A stretch of 5,674 bases of DNA. Origin: an uncultured Clostridia bacterium. GTDB taxonomy: Bacteria > Bacillota > Clostridia > Oscillospirales > Butyricicoccaceae. The translations under genes and the position numbers were made by a program. This document shows, one piece after another, positions 1-5,674 of this stretch; the stretch's first letter is position 1; each line of letters starts with the position of its first letter. The notes below the pieces were generated by a model. The model saw only the letters and a list, made by a program, of their open reading frames with translations, searched no databases and was not told the origin of the DNA. The DNA is taken from NCBI GenBank assembly GCA_945486175.1, contig CALYTA010000081.1:1-5674 (forward strand). Direction: 5' to 3'.

Positions 1-441
1 GAGGTCGAGGGCGATTATATCTATGGCCAGATTTCCAATTCCACCTCGATTGCAGGAATCATGGACATCAGCCGCACCGGCGTCCAGCTGGATGACGGAC
101 TGTTTGAAGTGCTTGTCGTCCGCATGCCGTCCAATGTCATCGAGCTGAATGCCATTATTTCCAGCCTGATGTTCCAGAAGGTGGATGATTCCCCATATAT
201 CTATTTCCGCCGCGCAAAATCGGTCACTGTCATTTCGGAAACACCGCTGCCGTGGACACTGGATGGCGAAGCCGGCGGCACCTTCTGCTATTCGCAGGCG
301 GATATCATGCCGGGCGCAGTCACCTTCAATCTGGCCTCCCTGCCGAATGAAAAGAACATCCCTGCCCAGCAGACACTGCCTGGAGCCGAACCGGACACGT
401 TGCCGGAGGCACAGGAGGATACGCAATCCCCCGAAACCTGA
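1..441 (+). CDS. Diacylglycerol kinase / YegS-BmrU family lipid kinase, C-terminal part (5' end outside window)
   Basis: The open frame enters from the left edge without a start and gives 146 visible residues ending in TGA at 439-441. Visible family marks are the 'LDDGLFEVLVVR' strand (bases 88-123) and 'WTLDGE' (253-270), which are typical of the C-terminal beta-sandwich domain of the diacylglycerol kinase / sphingosine kinase-like catalytic family. In characterised members the Asp and Glu of the DGE motif lie at the active site, and both are present here. The family phosphorylates membrane lipids such as diacylglycerol at the inner membrane face with ATP; in Gram-positive bacteria DgkB recycles diacylglycerol released by lipoteichoic acid synthesis. 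The exact substrate cannot be told from this fragment, because the N-terminal nucleotide-binding domain is missing. The last ~30 residues are a Pro/Glu/Asp/Gln-rich, probably disordered tail. Confidence 0.88.
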   Translation, partial: EVEGDYIYGQISNSTSIAGIMDISRTGVQLDDGLFEVLVVRMPSNVIELNAIISSLMFQKVDDSPYIYFRRAKSVTVISETPLPWTLDGEAGGTFCYSQADIMPGAVTFNLASLPNEKNIPAQQTLPGAEPDTLPEAQEDTQSPET

Positions 442-468
442 TGCCTTCCGGTTTCGACTGTATTTTTT
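432..468 (+). terminator. Probable intrinsic terminator of the lipid kinase gene
   Basis: CGAAACC (432-438) and GGTTTCG (450-456) form a perfect 7-bp stem with an 11-base loop. The loop can add two more pairs after one mismatch. Six T follow at 463-468, starting 6 bases after the stem. The left arm overlaps the last codons of the lipid kinase gene. The stem is only moderately GC-rich and the T-run is slightly displaced. A second, weaker hairpin (AAAAAC 485-490 / GTTTTT 495-500) with a following T-rich stretch could assist. Confidence 0.5.
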
Positions 469-526
469 GGCAATTATTCCGCACAAAAACCGGGGTTTTT
501 CCGTGTTTTTTCTCTGTTTTGCCGTT

Positions 527-555
527 TTGACACGGCGGGACAGGAATGCTATACT
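527..555 (+). promoter_or_regulatory. Strong sigma-A (sigma-70 type) promoter for the DUF2798 gene
   Basis: A perfect -35 box TTGACA (527-532) is followed by exactly 17 bases and a -10 box TATACT (550-555), one base off TATAAT. A TG at 547-548 with one base before the -10 gives an extended -10. Transcription would start near 561-563, leaving a leader of about 150 bases before the ATG at 711. It lies downstream of the lipid kinase terminator, so the DUF2798 gene is probably a separate single-gene unit. No transcription data are available; the call rests on the consensus match and position. Confidence 0.82.
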
Positions 556-572
556 ATAGAAAACTTCAAACA

Positions 573-676
573 GACGCAAACGACACATGTAGTACCTTCC
601 GGTATGTAAATCTGATTACGGCACGTATTTTCCCCATAATCAGACCGGCAGGCGGCCATGTGTCTTTTTTTGCGTC
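573..676 (+). promoter_or_regulatory. Structured 5' leader RNA: nested inverted repeats with a T7 run, candidate attenuator or riboswitch-like element
   Basis: Three perfect 8-bp inverted repeats are nested in order: GACGCAAA (573-580) with TTTGCGTC (669-676); GACACATG (582-589) with CATGTGTC (657-664); and TCTGATTA (611-618) with TAATCAGA (637-644), whose loop is 18 bases. A small TACC/GGTA hairpin (593-596/601-604) may form in the left internal region. The second helix is followed at once by seven T (665-671), as in an intrinsic terminator, and the outermost helix uses part of that T-run. All of it lies in the predicted transcript between the promoter and the ribosome binding site. I recognise no known riboswitch consensus. 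A role in controlling the DUF2798 gene is inference; the pairing itself is read directly. Confidence 0.55.
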
Positions 677-693
677 CAAATCCCCAATTATGC

Positions 694-700
694 AAAGGAG
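694..700 (+). promoter_or_regulatory. Ribosome binding site that fixes the DUF2798 start
   Basis: AAAGGAG is followed by 10 bases and then ATG at 711. It selects 711 over the in-frame ATG codons at 690, which lies before this site, and at 546, which lies inside the promoter -10 region and so upstream of the expected transcript start. An out-of-frame ATG at 703 is too close to the site. Confidence 0.8.
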
Positions 701-710
701 TTATGATTCT

Positions 711-1286
711 ATGCCAAGAAATCAGTTCCAGCGAATGGTATTCGCGTTCCTCACCGTGCTCATCACGGTACACGCCTATGTATTTTACAGCCTGTATGTG
801 GTCAATGGCAGCGCGCTGTGCAGCGCAACCGGCGCTTCGGGTGTGCTCTCCGCCATCCGTCAGCAGGGCGGCGTCTATATGTTCGGCCACTTCCTCCCGA
901 TCTGGGCCGTCATCCTCATCGAATTTGTCTGCGCTTACACGCTTGAGCTGACGATGGGAAGCCCCTGCTCGTTCCGTCTTGCCTGCAAGGTCTTTGACCC
1001 GCGCACAACACATCCTGTCCTGTTTGAATGTGCGATTATCTGTGCAACGGTCGGCCTGATGTGCCCGACAATGAGCTTCCTCGCAGCGTGGATGTATTAT
1101 CCGTATTATGAAGGCTTCCACCTTCTGACGCTGCTGGCAAACTGGCTGCGCCTGGTGTGCTTCAACCTCCCGTTTGCTTATTTTACGCAGATGTTCTTCA
1201 TCCAGCCGTTTGTGCGCACGGCATTCAAATTCCTCTTCCGCCGCGACCTTGCGCGCCGCAGTGCACCTGCCGCAGAGGCAGCCTGA
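711..1286 (+). CDS. DUF2798 family small integral membrane protein
   Basis: The product is 191 residues. It starts with 'MPRNQFQRMVF' and has four hydrophobic segments at about residues 9-30, 60-80, 103-128 and 137-163, followed by a basic stretch (RRDLARR, 177-183) and an Ala-rich tail. The start motif, the 'FRLACKVFDP' junction around residues 88-97, 'LMCPTMS' at 116-122 and 'NLPFAYF' near 152-158 match my memory of the DUF2798 family, in which two related two-helix halves are joined. The family's function is unknown; four membrane passes are predicted, with the basic C-terminus probably cytoplasmic. It has its own strong promoter and a long structured leader, and it ends at a shared bidirectional terminator, so it is probably monocistronic. 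Neighbours give no functional clue: the upstream lipid kinase gene is separated by a terminator and the downstream operon converges on it. Confidence 0.85.
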   Translation: MPRNQFQRMVFAFLTVLITVHAYVFYSLYVVNGSALCSATGASGVLSAIRQQGGVYMFGHFLPIWAVILIEFVCAYTLELTMGSPCSFRLACKVFDPRTTHPVLFECAIICATVGLMCPTMSFLAAWMYYPYYEGFHLLTLLANWLRLVCFNLPFAYFTQMFFIQPFVRTAFKFLFRRDLARRSAPAAEAA

Positions 1287-1312
1287 CGGCAGCTCTTCTC
1301 TGACAGCCGTAT

Positions 1313-1370
1313 AAAAAAATGACGTTCTCCCGGCGCGCCTGCGCCGGGTAAGAACGTCATTTTGTGTTTT
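1313..1370. terminator. Bidirectional intrinsic terminator between DUF2798 gene and ftsH
   Basis: A long hairpin has an outer stem AAAATGACGTTCT (1316-1328) pairing with 1351-1363, and an inner GC stem CCCGGCGC (1329-1336) pairing with GCGCCGGG (1341-1348). The loop is four bases and there is a two-base bulge at 1349-1350. On the + strand T-rich sequence follows (1360-1370). On the - strand the run of seven A at 1313-1319 reads as seven T after the hairpin. It sits in the 94-base gap between two converging stop codons, 27 bases after the DUF2798 stop and 11 bases beyond the ftsH stop. It can end both transcripts. Confidence 0.93.
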
Positions 1371-1380
1371 GTTGGAATTT

Positions 1381-3447
1381 TTATTCCTCCGGCTTTTCGC
1401 CGTCGGAATCGTCCTGCTGTTCCGCAGCATCCGCACCGAATACCTGCGTCACTGCGTCATCCAGCAGCTTCTTTGTCTGCTCCGCATCGTCTGCGCCATC
1501 AGCCTTCGGCTCAAAGACCTGCGTCGCGGCGTCATCTGCCGGTTTCTCAGACTTGTTATCGTCCGCTGCCGTATGCGCTGCACCGCGCTCCAGATGGAAC
1601 AGCTGCTCACCGCGCTGATGGTCCGGCACTTCCTCGCCGTTGAACATCTTCTCAAAAGCCTCGCCGTCCATTGTCTCGTTGCGGATCAGATATTCCGCGA
1701 CATTGGTCAGCACTTCCATATGGCTCTTCAGCATTTCCTCGCACTTCTCATATGCTTCCGTAATGATGCGGCGGATTTCCGCGTCGATTTCCGAAGCGAT
1801 TTCCTCCGAGAAGTTCTTGGAGGTGGCAAAGTCGCGGCCGAGGAAGACTTCCTCCTGTCCTGCGCCGTAGTTGATCGGGCCGATGCGGTCACTCATGCCA
1901 TACGTGGTGACCATGCTGCGCGCCATCTGCGTCGCGCGCTCGATGTCGTTGGAAGCGCCCGTGGAAATGTCGTCCATCGTCAGCTTCTCCGCGACACGGC
2001 CGCCGAGCAGCGTCACGATCTGCTCCAGCATCTCATTTTTGGAGGCATAGAACTTATCCTCCTGCGGCAGGCTCATGGTAAAGCCGCCTGCGCGTCCGCG
2101 CGGCACGATGGAAATCTGATGCACCGGGTCCTGCGTCGGCAGCAGGCGGGTGACAACCGCATGGCCTGCCTCGTGATAGGCGGTCAGGCGCTTTTCCTTT
2201 TCGCTCATGACGCGGCTCTTCTTCTCCGTGCCCATGATGACCTTGAGGAACGAATCCTCGATGTCCTCCATGCTGATGAGGCGCTTGTTGCGGCGCGCCG
2301 CCAGCAGGGCAGCTTCGTTGAGCAGGTTCTCCAGATCGGCGCCGGTGAAGCCTGCAGTGGATTTCGCAATTGAGTCGAACCGGACATCCGGATCGAACTG
2401 CTTGCCGCGCGCGTGTACCTTGAGGATGTCCTCGCGGCCCTTCCTGTCCGGTGCGCCGACATAGACCTGGCGGTCAAAGCGTCCCGGGCGCAGCAGTGCC
2501 GGGTCAAGGATATCCTGGCGGTTGGTCGCGGCGATGACGATGACGCCTTCATTTGCACCGAAGCCGTCCATTTCGACGAGCAGCTGGTTGAGCGTCTGCT
2601 CGCGCTCGTCGTGTCCGCCGCCAAGGCCCGCACCTCTGTGGCGGCCGACGGCGTCGATCTCATCGATGAAGACGATCGCCGGTGAATTTTTCTTCGCCTG
2701 CTCAAACAGGTCGCGGACACGCGATGCGCCGACGCCGACATACAGCTCGACAAAATCCGAGCCGGAAATCGACAGGAACGGCACGCCTGCCTCGCCTGCA
2801 ACCGCGCGCGCAAGCAGCGTCTTGCCGGTGCCCGGAGGGCCGACAAGCAGCACGCCCTTCGGGATGCGCGCGCCGATGGTAGTAAATTTCTGCGGGTTCT
2901 TGAGGAATTCGACAATTTCCTCCAGCTCCGCCTTTTCCTCATCCGCACCCGCGACATCCTGGAACGTCACATGGCGTTTGTCATCGGTGGCGAGCTTGGC
3001 GCGCGCCTTGCCGAACTGCATGGCACCGCGTCCGCCGCCGTCCTGCTTGCTGAACATAAAGTACCAGAACAGGCCGAAGATGGCGAACAGGATGATATAC
3101 GGCACGATGCTGGCCCACCACGGAATCTCCTGTGTCTTCCAGTCATAGTCCTTGATGATGCCGTCTGATTTCTGCTGGCGGATGGTGTCGCCGAGGTCGT
3201 TGAAGAACAGCTCGACGCTGGGCAGGCGGTATTCAAGCGTCGAATTGTCCTTGAGTGTCGCCTTGAGCGTGCTGCCGTCAATGACAAAGCTCGTGACCTG
3301 TTCGTCCTCAAACGATTCAATCACCTGCGCATATGTCACCGCCGGGGTCGTGTCCTGCTGCAGCAGCACGGATACTGTAATGACGAGAAGGACAAGGATG
3401 ACGGCATAAAATCCCAGTCCCTTCATTTTGTTGGTGTTACGATTCAA
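1381..3447 (-). CDS. ftsH: ATP-dependent zinc metalloprotease FtsH
   Basis: The product is 688 residues, a membrane-anchored hexameric AAA+ protease that extracts and degrades damaged membrane proteins and short-lived regulators. In order it shows membrane helix 1 (about 11-30), an extracytoplasmic segment to about 108, and helix 2 (about 111-132). The AAA domain follows, with Walker A GPPGTGKT (203-210), the pore loop FVELYVGVG (232-240, aromatic Tyr236), Walker B IVFIDE (258-263) and the second region of homology ending RPGRFDR (320-326) with its arginine fingers. The M41 protease domain has HEAGH (425-429) and a probable third zinc ligand Asp501 in GASND. The start is taken as TTG at 3447, with AGGAG 12 bases upstream; the next ATG (3426) has no ribosome binding site. 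Residues from about 612 are an acidic, low-complexity extension carrying DDAATQVF and DDAVTQVF. It is the last gene of the dnaB-tilS-hpt-ftsH run, 34 bases after hpt. Confidence 0.97.
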   Translation of the reverse strand: MNRNTNKMKGLGFYAVILVLLVITVSVLLQQDTTPAVTYAQVIESFEDEQVTSFVIDGSTLKATLKDNSTLEYRLPSVELFFNDLGDTIRQQKSDGIIKDYDWKTQEIPWWASIVPYIILFAIFGLFWYFMFSKQDGGGRGAMQFGKARAKLATDDKRHVTFQDVAGADEEKAELEEIVEFLKNPQKFTTIGARIPKGVLLVGPPGTGKTLLARAVAGEAGVPFLSISGSDFVELYVGVGASRVRDLFEQAKKNSPAIVFIDEIDAVGRHRGAGLGGGHDEREQTLNQLLVEMDGFGANEGVIVIAATNRQDILDPALLRPGRFDRQVYVGAPDRKGREDILKVHARGKQFDPDVRFDSIAKSTAGFTGADLENLLNEAALLAARRNKRLISMEDIEDSFLKVIMGTEKKSRVMSEKEKRLTAYHEAGHAVVTRLLPTQDPVHQISIVPRGRAGGFTMSLPQEDKFYASKNEMLEQIVTLLGGRVAEKLTMDDISTGASNDIERATQMARSMVTTYGMSDRIGPINYGAGQEEVFLGRDFATSKNFSEEIASEIDAEIRRIITEAYEKCEEMLKSHMEVLTNVAEYLIRNETMDGEAFEKMFNGEEVPDHQRGEQLFHLERGAAHTAADDNKSEKPADDAATQVFEPKADGADDAEQTKKLLDDAVTQVFGADAAEQQDDSDGEKPEE
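1438..1536 (-). repeat. Duplicated DDAxTQVF motif in the FtsH C-terminal tail
   Basis: Residues 638-645 (DDAATQVF, bases 1513-1536) and 663-670 (DDAVTQVF, bases 1438-1461) differ at one position. At DNA level the two copies share most bases, and each is followed by Gly/Ala/Asp-rich sequence ending in AEQ. The spacing of 25 residues and the location in a charged, probably disordered tail point to a short linear motif or a local duplication. The function is not known. Confidence 0.75.
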
Positions 3448-3457
3448 AAGTATATGT

Positions 3458-3481
3458 CACTCCTCTCCGTTGCCGGAAGTG
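3458..3481 (-). promoter_or_regulatory. ftsH Shine-Dalgarno within a small GCAA-capped hairpin
   Basis: Read on the - strand, the hpt-ftsH gap contains CACT TCCG, then GCAA, then CGGA GAGG AGTG. TCCG/CGGA form a stem closed by a GNRA-type tetraloop (GCAA). CACT can pair with AGTG across a four-base GAGG bulge. The Shine-Dalgarno GGAGAGGAG (3460-3468) lies wholly on the 3' side of this fold, so the fold could limit ribosome access. The Shine-Dalgarno call is firm; the hairpin is weak to moderate and its role is inferred. Confidence 0.5.
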
Positions 3482-4021
3482 TTATTCCCCATATACCGAC
3501 GGCTTGAGCACGCCGACATACGGCAGGTTGCGGTACTGCTGGTCATAATCCAGACCATAGCCCACAATAAAGGAATCCGGAACACGGAAGCCGCTGTATG
3601 CAACCTCCACCGGTACAACCCGGCGCTCCGGCTTATCTAAAAACGTGCACAGCGCAATGGATGCCGCGCCGCGCGCCTTTAGTGTCTTCATCAGATAGCT
3701 GAGTGTGCGCCCGCTGTCAAGAATATCCTCGACAATGATGACATGGCGGTTCTCAATGCTGTTGTCAAAGTCCTTGACGATTTTTACCTCGCCGGAGGAG
3801 CTTGTGCCGGAGCCATAGCTGGACACCGACATAAAGTCGACCGTACATGGAATGGTGATGGCGCGCACCAGATCCGCCATGAACATAAACGAGCCCTTGA
3901 GCACGCTGATGATGATGGGATCCTTACCCGCATAATCCTCCGAAATTTTTGCACCGATCTCTGCAACCTTCGCTGCGATTTCTTCCTCGGACAGAAGTAC
4001 TCTCTCGATATCCTGATTCAT
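3482..4021 (-). CDS. hpt: Hypoxanthine phosphoribosyltransferase
   Basis: The product is 179 residues, normal length for bacterial HPRT. It is a cytoplasmic purine salvage enzyme that joins hypoxanthine (and usually guanine) to PRPP, giving IMP or GMP. Visible motifs are LKGS (41-44), the flexible-loop SVSSYG (65-70), the PRPP-binding signature VIIVEDILDSGRTL (94-107) with the acidic pair ED, the base-contacting Lys of FLDKPERR (127-134), and VGYGLDYD (153-160) near the metal and purine site. The ATG at 4021 has AGGAG (4029-4033) seven bases upstream. That site overlaps the tilS end: the tilS stop lies only 3 bases before the hpt start, which suggests coupled translation. In Bacillota hpt commonly sits between tilS and ftsH, and in B. 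subtilis HprT also takes part in ftsH regulation and ppGpp response. The last of these is known only from relatives. Confidence 0.96.
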   Translation of the reverse strand: MNQDIERVLLSEEEIAAKVAEIGAKISEDYAGKDPIIISVLKGSFMFMADLVRAITIPCTVDFMSVSSYGSGTSSSGEVKIVKDFDNSIENRHVIIVEDILDSGRTLSYLMKTLKARGAASIALCTFLDKPERRVVPVEVAYSGFRVPDSFIVGYGLDYDQQYRNLPYVGVLKPSVYGE

Positions 4022-4024
4022 ACC

Positions 4025-5344
4025 TTAGCTCCTCTCTTTTTTCCAGCCATCCCCGCTGCGCGTGAAGGCAAATGCCCCCGTCGTGCCGCAATACCTGCTG
4101 TCGACGCCGATTCCGGCTGCCGCCACGATATCTTCTCCGCAGCAGAGCACCGGCAGTGCGTCCCGCTGCTCCGGCGGAATCCCACGCTCGGCATACAGCC
4201 GTTTGAGCGAACGCGCGCCGCGCGCACCTGGCAGGGTCATGCGGTCATCCGGCCGCCAGCGCCGCACATACAGGCAGACTGTGTTGATTGTATCATATGC
4301 GATCGGATAAAATTTGAACGAACTGTGAATATCCTGTATTTTTCTCGTGATACACACGATATATGCACCGAACTGCACCTGCCGCTCCGGAACCAGCCCA
4401 ACCCGGCCGGTCTCCGGCGGCATCGGTTCGATGCGGATTTCATCGCCGCGCCGCAGGGCGCGCCGCCGTCCCGGCAGGCTTGCCGTTCCGGACTTTTTCC
4501 GTGCGAGTGCCAGCACGGCGGCAATCTGCCGCTGCCCGACCTCGCCCATCGGCGTGCCCGCCCGCGTGAGCATGTCGCGCACCGCACGTGAGGCGAGTGC
4601 CTCCGGCATCTCCCGCAGCCGCGCCGCGGAAATCGACGTGCCGCCGACCTGCGCCAGCGCGTCAAGGCAGTCATTGTCCTGCCGCAGCAGCGCTGCCGCC
4701 TGCGCCGCATGGCGCGCGGCAGCCGGTTCAATGTCCCGCAGGGCGGGAATCACGTTGTGCCGGATGCGGTTGCGCGTGCAGCTGTCATCCAGATTGGTCG
4801 CGTCCGTGCGCCAGTCCTGCCCGCGCCGGGTGAGGTAGCCCTCCACCTGCTGCCGCTCGACCGCGATCAGCGGGCGGATGATGTTGCCGCGCACCGGCGG
4901 AATGCCCGCCAGTCCGGCACTGCCCGTGCCGCGGATGAGATGGAACAGCATGGTTTCCAGATTGTCGTCCGCCGTGTGCGCCGTCGCAATGCGCGCCGCA
5001 CCGCAGTTCTGTGCACAGCGGTCAAAAAATGCATACCGCAGCGCGCGCGCCGCAGTCTCCACCGACTGCTTCTGCTGTTCGGCAGCGGCCTTTGCATCAC
5101 AGCGCTCCGCATAAAACGGAATGCCCAGGCGTTCGCACAGCGCGCGGCAGAACGCCTCGTCTGCATCCGCCTGCGCCCCGCGCAGCCCGTGGTTCAAATG
5201 GCAGGCGCACACATCATAGCCCAGCTCGTGCAGGCACAGCAGCAGGCTGACCGAATCCGCACCGCCCGACAGGCCGCACAGCACGCGCGCGCCGTCCGGA
5301 ATCATGTCGTACTGTTCAATTGTACGGCGTACCAGCTGCTTCAT
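4025..5344 (-). CDS. tilS: tRNA(Ile)-lysidine synthase
   Basis: The product is 439 residues. It uses ATP to attach lysine to cytidine 34 of the tRNA(Ile) with anticodon CAU, so that it reads AUA and is charged with isoleucine; this is essential in most bacteria. The N-type ATP pyrophosphatase loop is SGGADS (26-31). HLNHGLR follows (49-55), then [21 protein letters not shown] (121-141), the TilS family signature [17 protein letters not shown] (181-197), and a C-terminal TilS domain from about 350 ([10 protein letters not shown], then [10 protein letters not shown]). The start is the ATG at 5344, which overlaps the dnaB TGA as ATGA, with AAGG (5350-5353) five bases upstream. A longer frame to 5392 exists, but it would overlap dnaB by 52 bases and adds 16 residues that are not typical. 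Codons for residues about 325-355 are unusually AT-rich (33 of 90 bases G or C at 4281-4370) between GC-rich flanks. Confidence 0.95.
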   Translation of the reverse strand: MKQLVRRTIEQYDMIPDGARVLCGLSGGADSVSLLLCLHELGYDVCACHLNHGLRGAQADADEAFCRALCERLGIPFYAERCDAKAAAEQQKQSVETAARALRYAFFDRCAQNCGAARIATAHTADDNLETMLFHLIRGTGSAGLAGIPPVRGNIIRPLIAVERQQVEGYLTRRGQDWRTDATNLDDSCTRNRIRHNVIPALRDIEPAAARHAAQAAALLRQDNDCLDALAQVGGTSISAARLREMPEALASRAVRDMLTRAGTPMGEVGQRQIAAVLALARKKSGTASLPGRRRALRRGDEIRIEPMPPETGRVGLVPERQVQFGAYIVCITRKIQDIHSSFKFYPIAYDTINTVCLYVRRWRPDDRMTLPGARGARSLKRLYAERGIPPEQRDALPVLCCGEDIVAAAGIGVDSRYCGTTGAFAFTRSGDGWKKERS

Positions 5345-5674
5345 TCGTGCCTTCGATCCTGATTGTAAAAGGTTGTATACTGACCGAGCCACTGGAGCAT
5401 GACCGAACCGGTTGCACCGTGGCGGTTTTTGGCGATAATAATTTCCGCGTTGTTCTTTTCGTCGCTGTCGCTGTCATAATAGTCGTCGCGGTAGATAAAC
5501 AGGACGATATCTGCGTCCTGCTCAATCGCGCCCGATTCACGCAGGTCGGACAGCATCGGCTTTTTGTCCTCGCGCTTTTCAACCGCACGCGACAGCTGTG
5601 ACAGGCAGATGACCGGTACATTCAGCTCCTTTGCCATGATTTTCATGGCGCGGGAGATCTCGCCGATCTCGTTG
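5341..5674 (-). CDS. dnaB: Replicative DNA helicase DnaB, C-terminal part (5' end outside window)
   Basis: The frame runs in from the right edge and gives 110 visible C-terminal residues with stop TGA at 5343-5341. They cover the end of the RecA-like ATPase domain: [30 protein letters not shown], then [14 protein letters not shown] followed by IVLFIYRD, and finally [14 protein letters not shown], which holds the arginine-finger strand of this hexameric family. DnaB (called DnaC in B. subtilis) unwinds DNA at the replication fork using ATP. Walker A and the N-terminal domain are outside the window. The visible part is intact and of usual C-terminal length. It is the first visible gene of the operon and its stop overlaps the tilS start by four bases. 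Some Bacillota keep rplI-dnaB together, so rplI may lie just beyond the edge; this is a guess. Confidence 0.96.
   Translation of the reverse strand, partial: NEIGEISRAMKIMAKELNVPVICLSQLSRAVEKREDKKPMLSDLRESGAIEQDADIVLFIYRDDYYDSDSDEKNNAEIIIAKNRHGATGSVMLQWLGQYTTFYNQDRRHE

Noticed and set aside
573..676. Match to known riboswitch classes (c-di-GMP-I because of GACGCAAA; TPP, purine, THF, guanidine, fluoride)
   Set aside because: Only short fragments agree; the conserved cores and junctions of those classes are missing as I read it. An Rfam search would settle this.
546..710. N-terminal extension of the DUF2798 protein from the ATG at 546
   Set aside because: That ATG lies within the extended -10 element, so it would not be on the transcript. 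The added 55 residues are not membrane-like, and a good ribosome binding site precedes the ATG at 711.
658..951. 97-codon frame starting in the leader, as a possible leader peptide or overlapping gene
   Set aside because: There is no good ribosome binding site before 658, the frame extends far into the DUF2798 gene, and the Ser/Arg/Cys-rich product looks random.
1286..1310. ACGGC/GCCGT hairpin just after the DUF2798 stop as an extra terminator
   Set aside because: The stem is only 5 bp and it is followed by A-rich rather than T-rich sequence on the + strand; the larger hairpin next to it explains termination.
549..1436. 295-codon - strand frame opposite the DUF2798 gene
   Set aside because: It runs through the promoter, the leader and the bidirectional terminator of the + strand gene, and its Arg/Lys-rich product resembles no family; it is a shadow frame.
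1369..2373. Long 334-codon open frame on the + strand opposite ftsH
   Set aside because: It is fully antisense to the conserved FtsH protease and AAA domains, has no ribosome binding site, and its Arg/His/Leu/Ala-rich product is what a GC-rich gene gives on the opposite strand.
3743..4591. 282-codon + strand frame opposite hpt and tilS
   Set aside because: It crosses the junction of two firmly identified - strand genes and has no ribosome binding site or recognisable domain.

Overview
This 5,674-base window looks like a chromosomal segment from a GC-rich, low-oxygen Bacillota, most likely a gut-type Clostridia (Oscillospirales-like). That is inferred from the protein flavour (FtsH, TilS, Hpt and DnaB of Gram-positive type), the AGGAG-type ribosome binding sites and a near-consensus vegetative promoter. 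I would not name a genus. No mobile element, CRISPR array, tRNA or rRNA is visible. The genes are housekeeping, and the less ordinary signals are in the untranslated regions and in one protein tail.

Left part, + strand (1-1286). The window opens inside the 3' end of a diacylglycerol-kinase-family lipid kinase gene, which ends at 441 with a plausible intrinsic terminator overlapping its stop. A 269-base intergenic stretch (442-710) holds a strong sigma-A promoter (TTGACA, 17-base spacer, extended-10 TATACT) and a roughly 150-base leader. The leader folds on paper into three nested perfect 8-bp helices plus a run of seven T, just before the ribosome binding site of a small four-helix membrane protein gene of the DUF2798 family (711-1286). 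This leader is the best candidate in the window for an undescribed regulatory element.

Middle (1287-1380). Two converging transcription units meet at one long GC-rich hairpin flanked by A-run and T-run, a textbook bidirectional terminator.

Right part, - strand (5674 down to 1381). A tightly packed operon reads dnaB (3' end only), tilS, hpt, ftsH. dnaB and tilS overlap by four bases (ATGA), tilS and hpt are 3 bases apart, and hpt and ftsH are 34 bases apart. The tilS-hpt-ftsH order is a classic Bacillota arrangement; here it is attached downstream of the replicative helicase gene. The products serve replication fork unwinding, AUA-codon decoding by lysidine modification, purine salvage, and membrane protein quality control. 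ftsH appears to start at TTG, its Shine-Dalgarno lies in a possible small hairpin, and its protein has an acidic C-terminal tail with a duplicated DDAxTQVF motif.
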